Source of the DNA: Parvularcula bermudensis HTCC2503
Lineage (GTDB): Bacteria > Pseudomonadota > Alphaproteobacteria > Caulobacterales > Parvularculaceae
DNA length: 64,000 nucleotides
Assembly: GCF_000152825.2 (NCBI RefSeq)
Contig: NC_014414.1
Span: forward strand, 1,488,001 to 1,552,000
Direction: 5' to 3'
Shown: positions 8,010 to 15,656 of the stretch, piece by piece
Position numbering within the stretch: position 1 is the first letter of the stretch
Layout: each line of letters begins with the position of its first letter
Translations under genes and position numbers: made by a program
Notes under the pieces: model-generated
What the model saw: only the letters and a program-made list of their open reading frames with translations
The model's database searches: none
What the model was told of the DNA's origin: nothing

Positions 8010-9068
8010 ATGTATAGAACGCGGGTGCTGATTGTTGATGACAGTCATACGATGTGTGCACTCGTACAGCTTGAGCTCTCTTCCGATCCTGAACTCGAGG
8101 TCGTTGCGGTCGCGCATAATGCGCGCGATGCCCGGGATGCCATCGACCAATTCAAACCCGATGTCTTAACCCTCGATATCGAAATGCCGGGGATGGATGG
8201 ACTTGAGTTTCTCAGCCGGGTGATGAAGCATCGGCCGACCCCTGTGGTCATGGTGTCATCCCTCACGGCTCGGAATAAAGACCTTTCCGTTGAGGCCCTG
8301 TCCCGCGGCGCCGTCGACCTTTTCGCCAAGCCAGGTTCCGGGCCAGGTTCCCGGAATGTCAGTTTCGAAGGGTTGGCTCAGGTGGTCCGTGAGGCCGCCA
8401 GTGCCAAGGTTGTCTCGCCGCATCGGCGTGAAATCGCTTCGGCTACGCCCCAAATCACTGCGGCCAGCGGCGGGTTCGACGACAAAGTCATCGCCATCGG
8501 ATCGTCGACGGGGGGAGTCGATGCCCTTTTGGCCGTGATCGGCCAATTTCCCGCAGATTGTCCCCCGACCGTGGTGACCCAACACATGCCCGCTGGCTTT
8601 ACCGGTAGCTTTGCCAATCGTCTTGACGCGAACGCCGCGCCGGAGGTCGTCGAAGCGCGCTCCGGCGAAGTTCTCCAGCGTGGCCGCGTCTATCTCGCGC
8701 CTGGGGGGAAGACGCATCTTGAGGTGGCGCATGCTAAAAAGTTAATTTGCCGACTGCGGGAGGCCCCTCCCGTCAATGGGCATCGCCCCTCTGTCGATGT
8801 CCTGTTCAATTCTGTCGCGAACATGGCGGGGGCGAACGTCGTCGGGGCGATCCTGACTGGAATGGGCGCTGACGGGGCTCAGGGGCTTTTGCAAATCAGA
8901 AATGCCGGCGGGTACACGGTTGGCCAGGATCGCGAGACCTCTGTTATCTACGGGATGCCTCGCGTCGCCTATGAGATGGGCGCGGTCTGCACCCAGCTCC
9001 CGCTCCCAGATATTGCCTCAGCTATTCTCAACGCATGCCGACGATCGTCGAAAAGGGGGGTCGCGTGA
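8010..9068 (+). CDS. cheB: Chemotaxis protein-glutamate methylesterase CheB
   Basis: 352 residues. The N-terminal receiver has DD pairs (LIVDDSHTM) and Asp56 in VLTLDIEMPGMDGLEFL. The C-terminal CheB methylesterase has the Ser of VIAIGSSTGGVDALL, His of TQHMPAGFTGSFANRL and Asp of LTGMGADGAQGL, the expected catalytic triad. CheB demethylates or deamidates glutamyl side chains of chemoreceptors when phosphorylated by CheA. I prefer the ATG at 8010 because the receiver begins at once. A GTG at 7983 would add nine residues. The stop overlaps the GTG of cheD (GTGA), indicating translational coupling. Since the adjacent cheA lacks its HPt domain, CheB may now stay unphosphorylated. Confidence 0.95.
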   Translation: MYRTRVLIVDDSHTMCALVQLELSSDPELEVVAVAHNARDARDAIDQFKPDVLTLDIEMPGMDGLEFLSRVMKHRPTPVVMVSSLTARNKDLSVEALSRGAVDLFAKPGSGPGSRNVSFEGLAQVVREAASAKVVSPHRREIASATPQITAASGGFDDKVIAIGSSTGGVDALLAVIGQFPADCPPTVVTQHMPAGFTGSFANRLDANAAPEVVEARSGEVLQRGRVYLAPGGKTHLEVAHAKKLICRLREAPPVNGHRPSVDVLFNSVANMAGANVVGAILTGMGADGAQGLLQIRNAGGYTVGQDRETSVIYGMPRVAYEMGAVCTQLPLPDIASAILNACRRSSKRGVA

Positions 9069-9619
9069 ACACAGTTTGTCTCTCATCCTTCGAGACCCCC
9101 GGGAAGAAAATAATCCGGGTGGTGCAGGGCGAATTCGCCATCTCAGGAGACCGTGAAGCGTTGATGACCACGATTTTGGGGTCATGCATCGCGGTGTGTC
9201 TGTGCGATCCTGTGGCGCGGATCGGCGGGATCAATCACTTCCTCCTGCCTGGCGATGGCGATGGCGCGTCGGGGACGGCAAAATATGGGGCGTTCGCGAT
9301 GGAGCAATTGGTTAATGCCCTGTTGCGGGGAGGCGCCTCTCGTAGCCGTCTTGAAGCCAAGGTCTTCGGGGGAGGTCGGGTCGTCAGTGGATTGAGCGAT
9401 ATCGGTGAGCGGAACGCCGCTTTCGCGCTAAATTATCTGTCTACTGAAAATATCAGGGTAGTTTCCAAGAGTGTAGAGGGCGAGCGGGCAAGGCGGATCG
9501 AGTATGTCCCGACCACAGGCTCGGCACGGCAGAAATTCGTCGACTCACGACAAGCCCCTGCGGTGAAACCGAAAATGCCGGTTGCACCCCCGACATCAGG
9601 GGACGTGGACTTTTTCTAA
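9065..9619 (+). CDS. cheD: Chemoreceptor glutamine deamidase CheD
   Basis: About 184 residues from the GTG at 9065, which overlaps the cheB stop (GTGA) and is preceded by GGGGGG. An ATG at 9035 would give a longer N terminus inside cheB. The CheD core is clear: LGSCIAVCLCDP with catalytic Cys41, GGINHFLLPG with His58, then YGAFAMEQLVNALLRGGASRSRLEAKVFGGG. CheD converts specific glutamines of methyl-accepting chemotaxis proteins to glutamates and can also interact with CheC or CheY-type proteins. A proline-rich tail (after about residue 160) ending in GDVDFF is unlike the compact core. The IS element begins about 146 bp downstream. Confidence 0.93.
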   Translation: MNTVCLSSFETPGKKIIRVVQGEFAISGDREALMTTILGSCIAVCLCDPVARIGGINHFLLPGDGDGASGTAKYGAFAMEQLVNALLRGGASRSRLEAKVFGGGRVVSGLSDIGERNAAFALNYLSTENIRVVSKSVEGERARRIEYVPTTGSARQKFVDSRQAPAVKPKMPVAPPTSGDVDFF

Positions 9620-9831
9620 GTCAATCGGAGATTTTATCCAAAGTAGGAGAACTTTCACTTTGGTGCGTTATCAAGTGGCTAGTCTGTACGGGTGCGACAT
9701 TGCGTCAGTCTAGTCGGAGCGACTGAACGGAATTGAGGGAGGTCCTTCGGGTTATGTCGAATGAGTGGTCTGCCTCCCGAAAAGTGGTCCGGTTGATGTG
9801 TTAGACTTGGCTCCATGGAAGGAGCTGAGGA

Positions 9832-10110
9832 ATGGGACGGAAGAGACGAACGGCCGAGGAGATCATCGGTCATTTGCGAGAGGTCGAGGTGCGCCTGGCG
9901 AAGGGCGAGACCATCGGGATTGCCTGCCGGGCGATCGGTGTGACCGAGCAGACGTACTATAGGTGGCGACGGGAGTATGGCGGTCTGAAGGTCGATCAGG
10001 CGAAGCGGCTTAAAGAGCTTGAGAAAGAGAACCAACGCCTACGGAAGGCTGTGTCGGATCTCACGCTGGACAAGCTCATTCTTTCTGAGGCCGCAAAGGG
10101 AAACTTCTGA
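9832..10110 (+). CDS. IS3-family transposase OrfA
   Basis: 92 residues carrying the N-terminal helix-turn-helix (RTAEEIIGHLREVEVRLAKGETIGIACRAIGVTEQTYYRWRREYGG) that binds the element's ends, followed by a leucine-zipper-like helix (RLKELEKENQRLRKAVSDLTLDKLIL) used for oligomerisation. This matches IS407-group OrfA. Its reading frame ends in TGA at 10108, just after a GGGAAAC slippery heptamer placed in the zero frame. A fraction of ribosomes should therefore shift by -1 into OrfB and make the fused OrfAB transposase. Confidence 0.93.
   Translation: MGRKRRTAEEIIGHLREVEVRLAKGETIGIACRAIGVTEQTYYRWRREYGGLKVDQAKRLKELEKENQRLRKAVSDLTLDKLILSEAAKGNF
10098..10104 (+). promoter_or_regulatory. Programmed -1 frameshift site (GGGAAAC)
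   Basis: The heptamer G-GGA-AAC is in the zero frame of OrfA and fits the X-XXY-YYZ slippery pattern. A -1 shift here moves from OrfA into the open OrfB frame, which is free of stops from 10089 onward. This is the usual control point for the active transposase in IS3 elements. Confidence 0.7.
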
Positions 10111-10973
10111 GCCCCGACCGCCGTCGGAAATGCGTCGATCACGTCACGAAGGAGCATGGCGTCTCAGAGCGCCGTGCCTGCGAGGTGGTGGGTCAGCACC
10201 GTTCGACCCAGAGGAAGCGTCCTTCGGGCCGTCCTGGCGAGAAGGCGCTGACCGGTGCCATCATTCAGCTAGCTGAGCAGTATGGCCGCTATGGCTATCG
10301 CCGGGTGACTGCATTGCTCCGGCGCGACGGATGGCACGTGAACCAGAAGCGGGTCTATCGCATCTGGCGGCGGGAGGGGCTTAAAGTACCGCAGAAACAA
10401 CCGAAACGCGGGCGCCTATGGCTGAACGATGGGTCGTGCGTGCGGCTTCGGCCGGAGCGCCCGAACCACGTCTGGAGCTACGACTTCGTCCAGGACCGGA
10501 CCCATGATGGAAGGGTCTATCGGATGCTCTGCATCATCGACGAGTTCACGAGAGAGTGCCTCTCGATTCGCGTCGAGCGAAGGCTCAACTCGCAAAACGT
10601 GCTCGAAGAGCTCTCTCAGCTGTTCCTCATCCACGGGCCACCGGAGAACATTCGCTCCGACAACGGACCAGAGTTCATCGCTACGGCTGTCCGGGGATGG
10701 CTCGGCAGGCTGGGCGTGACGACACTGTATATCGAGCCTGGCTCACCATGGGAGAACGGCTATTGCGAGAGCTTCAACTCGAAACTCAGGGACGAGTTCC
10801 TGGACCGGGAAATCGTCTATACACTGAAGGAAGCGAAGGCCCTCATCGAGTGGTGGAGGCGCCACTACAATCAGCTGCGGCCACACTCATCGCTGGGGTA
10901 CAACCCGCCCGCACCGAAGACCATCTTGCCCGCGGGGCTCCCGCCGCCTTACTATGAAGGTGCGGCGGCATGA
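10107..10973 (+). CDS. IS3-family transposase OrfB (DDE integrase)
   Basis: About 288 residues if read from the frameshift region. The first stand-alone start (GTG 10185) gives 262. The frame opens with SPDRRRKCVDHVTKEHGVSERRACEVVGQHRSTQR (typical OrfB N terminus), then the HTH_21-type segment YGRYGYRRVTALLRR, then the rve integrase core. The catalytic residues are visible: Asp in WSYDFVQDRT, Asp in IRSDNGPEF, and Glu in GYCESFNSKLRDEFL. It ends with the conserved HYNQLRPHSSLGYNPPAP. No frameshifts or internal stops are present, so the element looks capable of moving. Confidence 0.92.
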   Translation: MSPDRRRKCVDHVTKEHGVSERRACEVVGQHRSTQRKRPSGRPGEKALTGAIIQLAEQYGRYGYRRVTALLRRDGWHVNQKRVYRIWRREGLKVPQKQPKRGRLWLNDGSCVRLRPERPNHVWSYDFVQDRTHDGRVYRMLCIIDEFTRECLSIRVERRLNSQNVLEELSQLFLIHGPPENIRSDNGPEFIATAVRGWLGRLGVTTLYIEPGSPWENGYCESFNSKLRDEFLDREIVYTLKEAKALIEWWRRHYNQLRPHSSLGYNPPAPKTILPAGLPPPYYEGAAA

Positions 10974-11037
10974 GCCCCGCTAACCTGCCAGGTCTAACGC
11001 TACCGTTGGACCACCTCGTGGGGTCAGGCCACCCTCC

Positions 11038-12594
11038 TTGAGTGATGTCGAAGTCGAAGGAAGTTACTTTAAATACGACCTCAAATTGTTCACCACACAA
11101 GGGGAAGACGCCATTCGCGAAGTCTTCGACTTTGTCGAGGACGTGTGTAATTTGACGATTACTCCGGTGTCGGAAGCGGCCGGAGAGGCGGCGGAAGAGG
11201 TGGCCGATCTTCCCGCGGCGACATCGGACATTGCCGCCGAGGATGTATCCACAGAGCAGGAACAAGCCCTCGAAGAGGAGCCGGTCACCGCCCAGGCGGA
11301 AATGCCGTCGGAGGAGCCAGAACCCCCCACCGCGCCCGCGACCTCACCGAATGAGGCACCGAAGGACGCAAAGGCCAAAGCCAAAAGCGCCCAGCCGCGG
11401 GCCACCGTCCGGGTCGATCTCGAACGTGTTGATCGTCTTATCAATTTGGTGGGCGAATTGGTCATCAACCAGGCGATGCTGTCGGACAATCTTGCAGATA
11501 TCGAAATGCCGCCGCATTCCTCCCTTTCGACCGGCCTTGATGAATTCAAACATCTGACCCGCCAGATTCAGGAAAGCGTGATGGCGATCAGGGCGCAGCC
11601 CGTTCAGCCGCTCTTCCAACGAATGTCACGGATCGTGCGGGAGGCGGCTTCCGCCACCGGTAAGAAGGTGAAACTCGTTCTGCACGGTGAACATACAGAG
11701 GTTGATAAGACGGTTATCGAACGGCTCACCGATCCGTTGACTCACATGATCCGTAATGCCGTCGATCACGGCCTTGAGAGTACTGAGAAACGGCTGGCCG
11801 CGGGGAAATCTGAATTCGGGACCGTCACTCTGACCGCCGGTCACCGATCGGGCCGCGTTGTGATCGAGGTGAGCGATGATGGGGGCGGGATCAACCGACC
11901 GAAAGTGAAGCAGATCGCCATCGACAAAGGTCTGATCCCCGCGGATGCGGACCTGACGCCTTCGGAAATCGACAATCTGCTTTTTATGCCCGGTTTTTCC
12001 ACCGCCCAAGAAGTCAGCGATCTCTCGGGCAGAGGGGTCGGGATGGATGTGGTCAAGCGGGCGATTACCTCCCTCGGTGGACGGATCTCCATTACCTCCG
12101 ACCCCGGAAACGGATCGACCTTTTCCATCAGCCTCCCGCTGACGCTTGCCGTACTCGATGGGATGATCGTCTCCGTGAGTGGGGAGACGCTCGTCGTTCC
12201 CATCACCGCGATCGTTGAGACGATGAAGCCGGCGGCTTCGGACATTCACGATGTTGGGTCGGGTGCCTATGTGGTCTCAATTCGTGGACGGATGGTGCCT
12301 GTCGTCGATATCGGCGTGGCCCTCGGCTATCGGAACCAAGCGCCCAATCTCTCACAGAGTGTCATCATGCTTCTCGAAGGAGAGGATGGCCGCTTGTTCG
12401 CGCTATCCGTCGACAATATTCAAGACCAGCGACAAGTCGTCATCAAGGGCCTTGAAAAAAATTACGGCGAGATCCCCGGTATCGCTGCGGCGACTATTCT
12501 CGGCGATGGGCGCATCGCCCTCATCATTGACCCCGATTCATTGGCACGGAGCAGCGACGACCGTCTTCAGCCTATGGATTATAAAGTCGCATAA
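11038..12594 (+). CDS. cheA: Chemotaxis histidine kinase CheA, 5'-truncated by IS element
   Basis: 518 residues remain. They begin in what looks like the P2 region (YFKYDLKLFTTQGEDAIREVFDFVED). An acidic, Pro/Ala-rich linker follows, then the P3 dimerisation helices (VRVDLERVDRLINLVGELVINQAML), the P4 ATPase with N-box HMIRNAVDHG, G1 VSDDGGGI and G2 GRGVGMDVV, and a P5 CheW-like domain to the end. The N-terminal P1/HPt domain with the phosphorylated histidine is missing, because the IS3 element ends only 6 bp before the first possible start, a TTG at 11038 with no ribosome-binding site. An in-frame TAA at 10981 blocks a longer product. The kinase core could still bind ATP but has no phosphoryl carrier, so the gene is probably a pseudogene. 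Confidence 0.9.
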   Translation: MSDVEVEGSYFKYDLKLFTTQGEDAIREVFDFVEDVCNLTITPVSEAAGEAAEEVADLPAATSDIAAEDVSTEQEQALEEEPVTAQAEMPSEEPEPPTAPATSPNEAPKDAKAKAKSAQPRATVRVDLERVDRLINLVGELVINQAMLSDNLADIEMPPHSSLSTGLDEFKHLTRQIQESVMAIRAQPVQPLFQRMSRIVREAASATGKKVKLVLHGEHTEVDKTVIERLTDPLTHMIRNAVDHGLESTEKRLAAGKSEFGTVTLTAGHRSGRVVIEVSDDGGGINRPKVKQIAIDKGLIPADADLTPSEIDNLLFMPGFSTAQEVSDLSGRGVGMDVVKRAITSLGGRISITSDPGNGSTFSISLPLTLAVLDGMIVSVSGETLVVPITAIVETMKPAASDIHDVGSGAYVVSIRGRMVPVVDIGVALGYRNQAPNLSQSVIMLLEGEDGRLFALSVDNIQDQRQVVIKGLEKNYGEIPGIAAATILGDGRIALIIDPDSLARSSDDRLQPMDYKVA

Positions 12595-12605
12595 GGAAAC
12601 TCACC

Positions 12606-13079
12606 ATGTCCGAAATTGAACGTGACAGCACGAACGACAATGTCGACGAATTGGTCGCCTTCCGAATTGGTGATCAGGAATATTGCATGGATATCATGCT
12701 GGTTCGTGAGATTCGGGGCTGGGCGCCGGCAACACCTATTCCGCATGCCCCTGACTTTGTCAAAGGCATCATCAATCTGCGCGGGGCCGTCGTCCCCATT
12801 GTCGACCTGTCCGCCCGTCTTGGGCTTGGAGCGATCGAACCCGAAGCGCGAAACGTCATCATTGTCGCGGATGTCGGTCAGCAATTCGTCGGCTTACTTG
12901 TCGATGCGGTTTCTGACGTGATGACCATCGAAAAGAGTAACATCCAGCCGACCCCCGATGTTGCCTGTGAATTGGCAAAGGTGTTCGTCACAGGTCTGAT
13001 TACCTTCGAAGATCGGTTGATTCGTATCCTTGATGCGAACCAGATCATGCCGAAGGCAATTCAGGGTGAGGCTGCCTGA
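12606..13079 (+). CDS. cheW: Chemotaxis coupling protein CheW
   Basis: 157 residues of a single CheW domain: VAFRIGDQEYCMDIMLVREIRGW, then FVKGIINLRGAVVPIVDLSARLGL, VIIVADVGQQFVGLLVDAVSDVMTI and the end RIRILDANQIMP-like strand. CheW links chemoreceptor tips to the P5 domain of CheA in the polar signalling array. The start follows AAGGAAAC and lies 11 bp after the truncated cheA. Its stop overlaps the cheR start (TGATG), so the three downstream genes are translationally coupled. If cheA transcription was disrupted by the IS, expression now depends on read-through from the element or an internal promoter. Confidence 0.95.
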   Translation: MSEIERDSTNDNVDELVAFRIGDQEYCMDIMLVREIRGWAPATPIPHAPDFVKGIINLRGAVVPIVDLSARLGLGAIEPEARNVIIVADVGQQFVGLLVDAVSDVMTIEKSNIQPTPDVACELAKVFVTGLITFEDRLIRILDANQIMPKAIQGEAA

Positions 13080-13975
13080 TGTCAGCTTCCTCAGCGGCGA
13101 CCGCTCAGGTCGGGGACAAGCCGGAGGATCTGACGTCAGCGGATTTCAAGGCCCTCTCCGACCTTGTCTATAAGGTGGCAGGCCTTTGCCTAAGCGATAA
13201 GAAAAAGGCGTTGATCAGCTCACGGTTGTCAAAGCGCCTTCGTAAGACCCATTTGCAGAGCCTTGGTGAGTATATCCGCTTCATCCAAGAGCCTGAAGGG
13301 CGGGATGAGCTCTCGGAGGCGATCTCTTCACTGACAACAAATGTGACCTCGTTCTTCCGCGAGAATCACCATTTCGAGTTTTTGAAACGGGATGTCTTTT
13401 CCCAGTGGTCGAGTGGACGGGGACCTTTGAAGATTTGGTCGGCAGGGTGCTCTCGCGGTGCTGAACCCTATTCTATTGCGATGACGGCCGCCGAGTTCTT
13501 CAAGACGAAAATGCCGCCGGTCAAAATCCTCGCGACTGACATCGATGGAACGGTCCTGTCCCAGGCGAAGGCTGGAATATACGATGAGGAAGAAGCGAAA
13601 TCGATCCCGCCCGCACTGAAAAGGGCCTTCATGACCAGGAGCAATGGCCCGGACGACGATACTTGGCAGGTTGCACCGGCGATCAGGCAATTGGTCAAGT
13701 TCAACTATCTCAATCTCATGGATCGCTGGCCGATGCAGGGATGTTTTGATGTCATCTTTTGCCGCAATGTCGTCATCTATTTCGATGAGCCGACGAAGCA
13801 AAAACTCTGGGGCCGCTTTCATGATAAGATCGCGCCGGGCGGGCATATGATGATTGGCCATTCCGAGAGGATATCCGGTCCTTATAAGGACAATTTTATT
13901 GTTTCTGGTGTAACTACTTACCAGAAAAGTGACGGATTGCCCGTTACCCCCGCCGCCGAGGAGAAGGCGCAATGA
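13079..13975 (+). CDS. cheR: Chemoreceptor glutamate methyltransferase CheR
   Basis: 298 residues with the CheR N-terminal all-helical domain (about 18-100, LSDLVYKVAGLCLSDKKKALISSRLSKRLRK) and the C-terminal SAM-dependent methyltransferase. Motifs include LTTNVTSFFRENHHFEFL, the SAM-binding IWSAGCSRGAEPYSIAMTAAEF, ILATDIDGTVLSQAKAGIY and FDVIFCRNVVIYFDEPTKQKL. CheR methylates receptor glutamates in adaptation. The stop overlaps the cheY start (ATGA). No C-terminal pentapeptide-receptor or TPR extension is seen. Confidence 0.95.
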   Translation: MSASSAATAQVGDKPEDLTSADFKALSDLVYKVAGLCLSDKKKALISSRLSKRLRKTHLQSLGEYIRFIQEPEGRDELSEAISSLTTNVTSFFRENHHFEFLKRDVFSQWSSGRGPLKIWSAGCSRGAEPYSIAMTAAEFFKTKMPPVKILATDIDGTVLSQAKAGIYDEEEAKSIPPALKRAFMTRSNGPDDDTWQVAPAIRQLVKFNYLNLMDRWPMQGCFDVIFCRNVVIYFDEPTKQKLWGRFHDKIAPGGHMMIGHSERISGPYKDNFIVSGVTTYQKSDGLPVTPAAEEKAQ

Positions 13976-14358
13976 GTCTGCGTGAAACAATCCGTATTAT
14001 GATTGTCGACGATATGTCGACTAGTCGCGGAATTCTCAAGAACTCGCTTTACGAAATCGGCATCAAGAACGTCGACTTTGCCACCGATGGGGAAGAAGCC
14101 CTTAAATCGCTGGTTGGTCGACCGGCTCACCTCGTTCTGTGCGATTACAATATGCCGGGTATGGACGGCCTTGGTCTCCTGAAAGCTCTTCGCGACCACA
14201 AGCCGACCAGTCGGGTTGGTTTCATTCTGGTCACGGGAACCGACAGCAAGGAAGTCATCCAAAAGGGTGTTCAGTTGGGAATGAACAACTATCTCAAAAA
14301 GCCCTACACGACGGATTCCCTCCGTGAATGTATCACGAAGGTTGTTGGCAAGCTCTGA
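13972..14358 (+). CDS. cheY: Chemotaxis response regulator CheY
   Basis: 128 residues of a lone receiver domain with MIVDDMSTSRGIL, phospho-acceptor Asp58 in LVLCDYNMPGMDGLGLL, Thr in ILVTGTDS, and the switch Lys in NYLKKPYTTDSL. This is the diffusible output of chemotaxis, which binds the flagellar switch protein FliM when phosphorylated. It is coupled to cheR upstream (ATGA overlap) and to the unknown gene downstream (overlap of stop and start at 14358). With HPt-less CheA its normal phosphate source is missing. Confidence 0.93.
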   Translation: MSLRETIRIMIVDDMSTSRGILKNSLYEIGIKNVDFATDGEEALKSLVGRPAHLVLCDYNMPGMDGLGLLKALRDHKPTSRVGFILVTGTDSKEVIQKGVQLGMNNYLKKPYTTDSLRECITKVVGKL

Positions 14359-14750
14359 TGATGGCTGACCGCGCAGCTCAAGGCATTTGCTTGTCGACCT
14401 TCCTCAACCGTTTGGGCGGAGAACTTGATCTTGCCGCAGACCATGCGGTCGAAGTCGAGGAGGGCATCTCTGCGCTTGTCGAAGCGGGCGGCGCGGTTTC
14501 CCGCGAAGCCGTGAGGGCGCTCCAGCGCCTCGACCATCTCCATCAAACCTTGGTGGCCCTTTCCGGGGTCTTATCCAAATCCGCCGCCCAGCAGGCCCCA
14601 GGGGAGGTAACCCTAGCGGTGGATGGGATCCTTTCCGACGTGACCCTTAGGGACGTTGCCAAGCGGCTCCAGGGACACACGCCGGAGACAGGGGAGGAGA
14701 GGGGCGAAATGCGGGCGCTTAATGACGACGAAGAGTGGATCATTTACTGA
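14358..14750 (+). CDS. Unknown protein at the end of the chemotaxis operon
   Basis: 130 residues from the ATG at 14358, whose A is also the last base of the cheY stop, so translation is coupled to cheY. I do not recognise the family. The protein lacks signal peptide, membrane segment and enzyme motifs. It is predicted from composition to be mostly amphipathic helices (LSTFLNRLGGELDLAADHAVEVEEGISALVEAG and REAVRALQRLDHLHQTLVALSGVLS) with an acidic tail (NDDEEWIIY). That layout, with its place after cheY, would fit a CheY-binding accessory factor or phosphatase of the helical CheZ kind, but no Gln/Asp catalytic motif of CheZ can be pointed to, so this is only a guess. Confidence 0.75.
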   Translation: MMADRAAQGICLSTFLNRLGGELDLAADHAVEVEEGISALVEAGGAVSREAVRALQRLDHLHQTLVALSGVLSKSAAQQAPGEVTLAVDGILSDVTLRDVAKRLQGHTPETGEERGEMRALNDDEEWIIY

Positions 14751-14953
14751 CGAAGGGCCTTGTGCCGCATTGTGTGCAGTGCCGCTTTTGCGCGTGAAAC
14801 ATCGGCTTTTTCCGTCTCCCTTGATGGTTACGCAAAAGGTCTTGTAGATCGGGCCTCTATGGTACGATCCTTGCAGCCTAAAGCGAGTGTAAGAAGCGCT
14901 ATTCAGTCGCGACCCTCAGTTGCTGACGGCGTAGAGTAAAACGACGGCGAGCT

Positions 14954-15610
14954 ATGGCGACCGAGCAATTCATCCCCTCCGTCAGGACCGCTTCTCATTT
15001 CAGCGGGGCGCGATGGGTGAAACGCGCAGGGGACATCGTCGTCAGCCTGGCCGCCCTGTTGTTTCTTTTTCCGCTTCTTCTCCTCCTTGTATTTTTGATC
15101 AAAGGGGATGGGGGGCCGGTGCTGTTCAGTCATCAGCGGGTGGGAAAGGACGGCAAAGTCTTTAGCTGTCTGAAATTTCGAACGATGGTGCCCGGCGCCA
15201 GCGCGAAATTGGCCGAGGTGCTCGCCGCCGATCCTCGCGCGGCAGAGGAATGGGCTGCGGCCTATAAGTTGAGCAACGATCCTCGTATCACCAAGGCGGG
15301 GAATTTCCTCCGTGTCACGGGCCTTGATGAACTGCCGCAACTGCTCAATGTGCTGAAGGGGGAGATGAGCCTTGTCGGCCCCCGTCCCATTGTCGAGCCT
15401 GAGTTGACTCGATACGGCCCCTACAAAGGGTATTACCTCTCCGTCCGACCGGGGATAACGGGGCTGTGGCAGGTCAGTGGTCGCAATGCCATTTCCTATG
15501 GGCGTCGGGTGGCCCTCGATAAGCGTTATGTCGAAACCTGGTCTCTATGGGCGGATATCGTCATCCTTGCGAGGACACCCATCGAGGTCCTCTTCGCGCG
15601 CGGACGATAA
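14954..15610 (+). CDS. Undecaprenyl-phosphate sugar-1-phosphate transferase
   Basis: 218 residues with one N-terminal membrane segment ([21 protein letters not shown]) and the bacterial sugar transferase domain: [56 protein letters not shown] and [14 protein letters not shown]. Members such as WbaP C-terminal domain, ExoY and PssY transfer a sugar phosphate from a nucleotide sugar to undecaprenyl phosphate, starting exopolysaccharide or capsule repeat units at the inner membrane. The short, single-helix form is a monotopic enzyme. It stands alone here, preceded by a 200 bp region without genes and facing the LapG-like gene on the other strand. Confidence 0.9.
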   Translation: MATEQFIPSVRTASHFSGARWVKRAGDIVVSLAALLFLFPLLLLLVFLIKGDGGPVLFSHQRVGKDGKVFSCLKFRTMVPGASAKLAEVLAADPRAAEEWAAAYKLSNDPRITKAGNFLRVTGLDELPQLLNVLKGEMSLVGPRPIVEPELTRYGPYKGYYLSVRPGITGLWQVSGRNAISYGRRVALDKRYVETWSLWADIVILARTPIEVLFARGR

Positions 15611-15656
15611 GTCCCCCAAGGGGGCCCCTTGCGATGCGCTTGTGGCGACCTGCTGA

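Larger units (their letters stand above)
9766..11031 (+). mobile_element. IS3-family insertion sequence (IS407-like), interrupting cheA
   Basis: About 1.27 kb bounded by imperfect inverted repeats of about 45 bp. The left end begins TGGTCTGCCTCCCG, and the right end read on the other strand begins TGGCCTGACCCCACG. Both continue through TGGTCC and GTTAGAC blocks. Inside are OrfA and OrfB in the usual -1 arrangement with a GGGAAAC slippery site. The four bases flanking each end (TGAG and CCCT) do not match, so I see no target duplication. Left of it is the intact cheD, right of it the 3' part of cheA, so insertion came with loss of the cheA 5' region. Exact ends may shift by a few bases. Confidence 0.88.

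Noticed and set aside
11038-11046. IS right end at 11038 with TGAG target duplication
   Set aside because: TGAG occurs at 9762-9765 and 11039-11042, but using it requires ends that are not inverted repeats, and the restored sequence would read into a stop. The inverted-repeat boundaries (9766 and 11031) are better supported.
12197-12594. Internal promoter for cheW-cheR-cheY inside cheA
   Set aside because: No clear -35/-10 pair could be pointed to. Read-through from the IS is equally possible.
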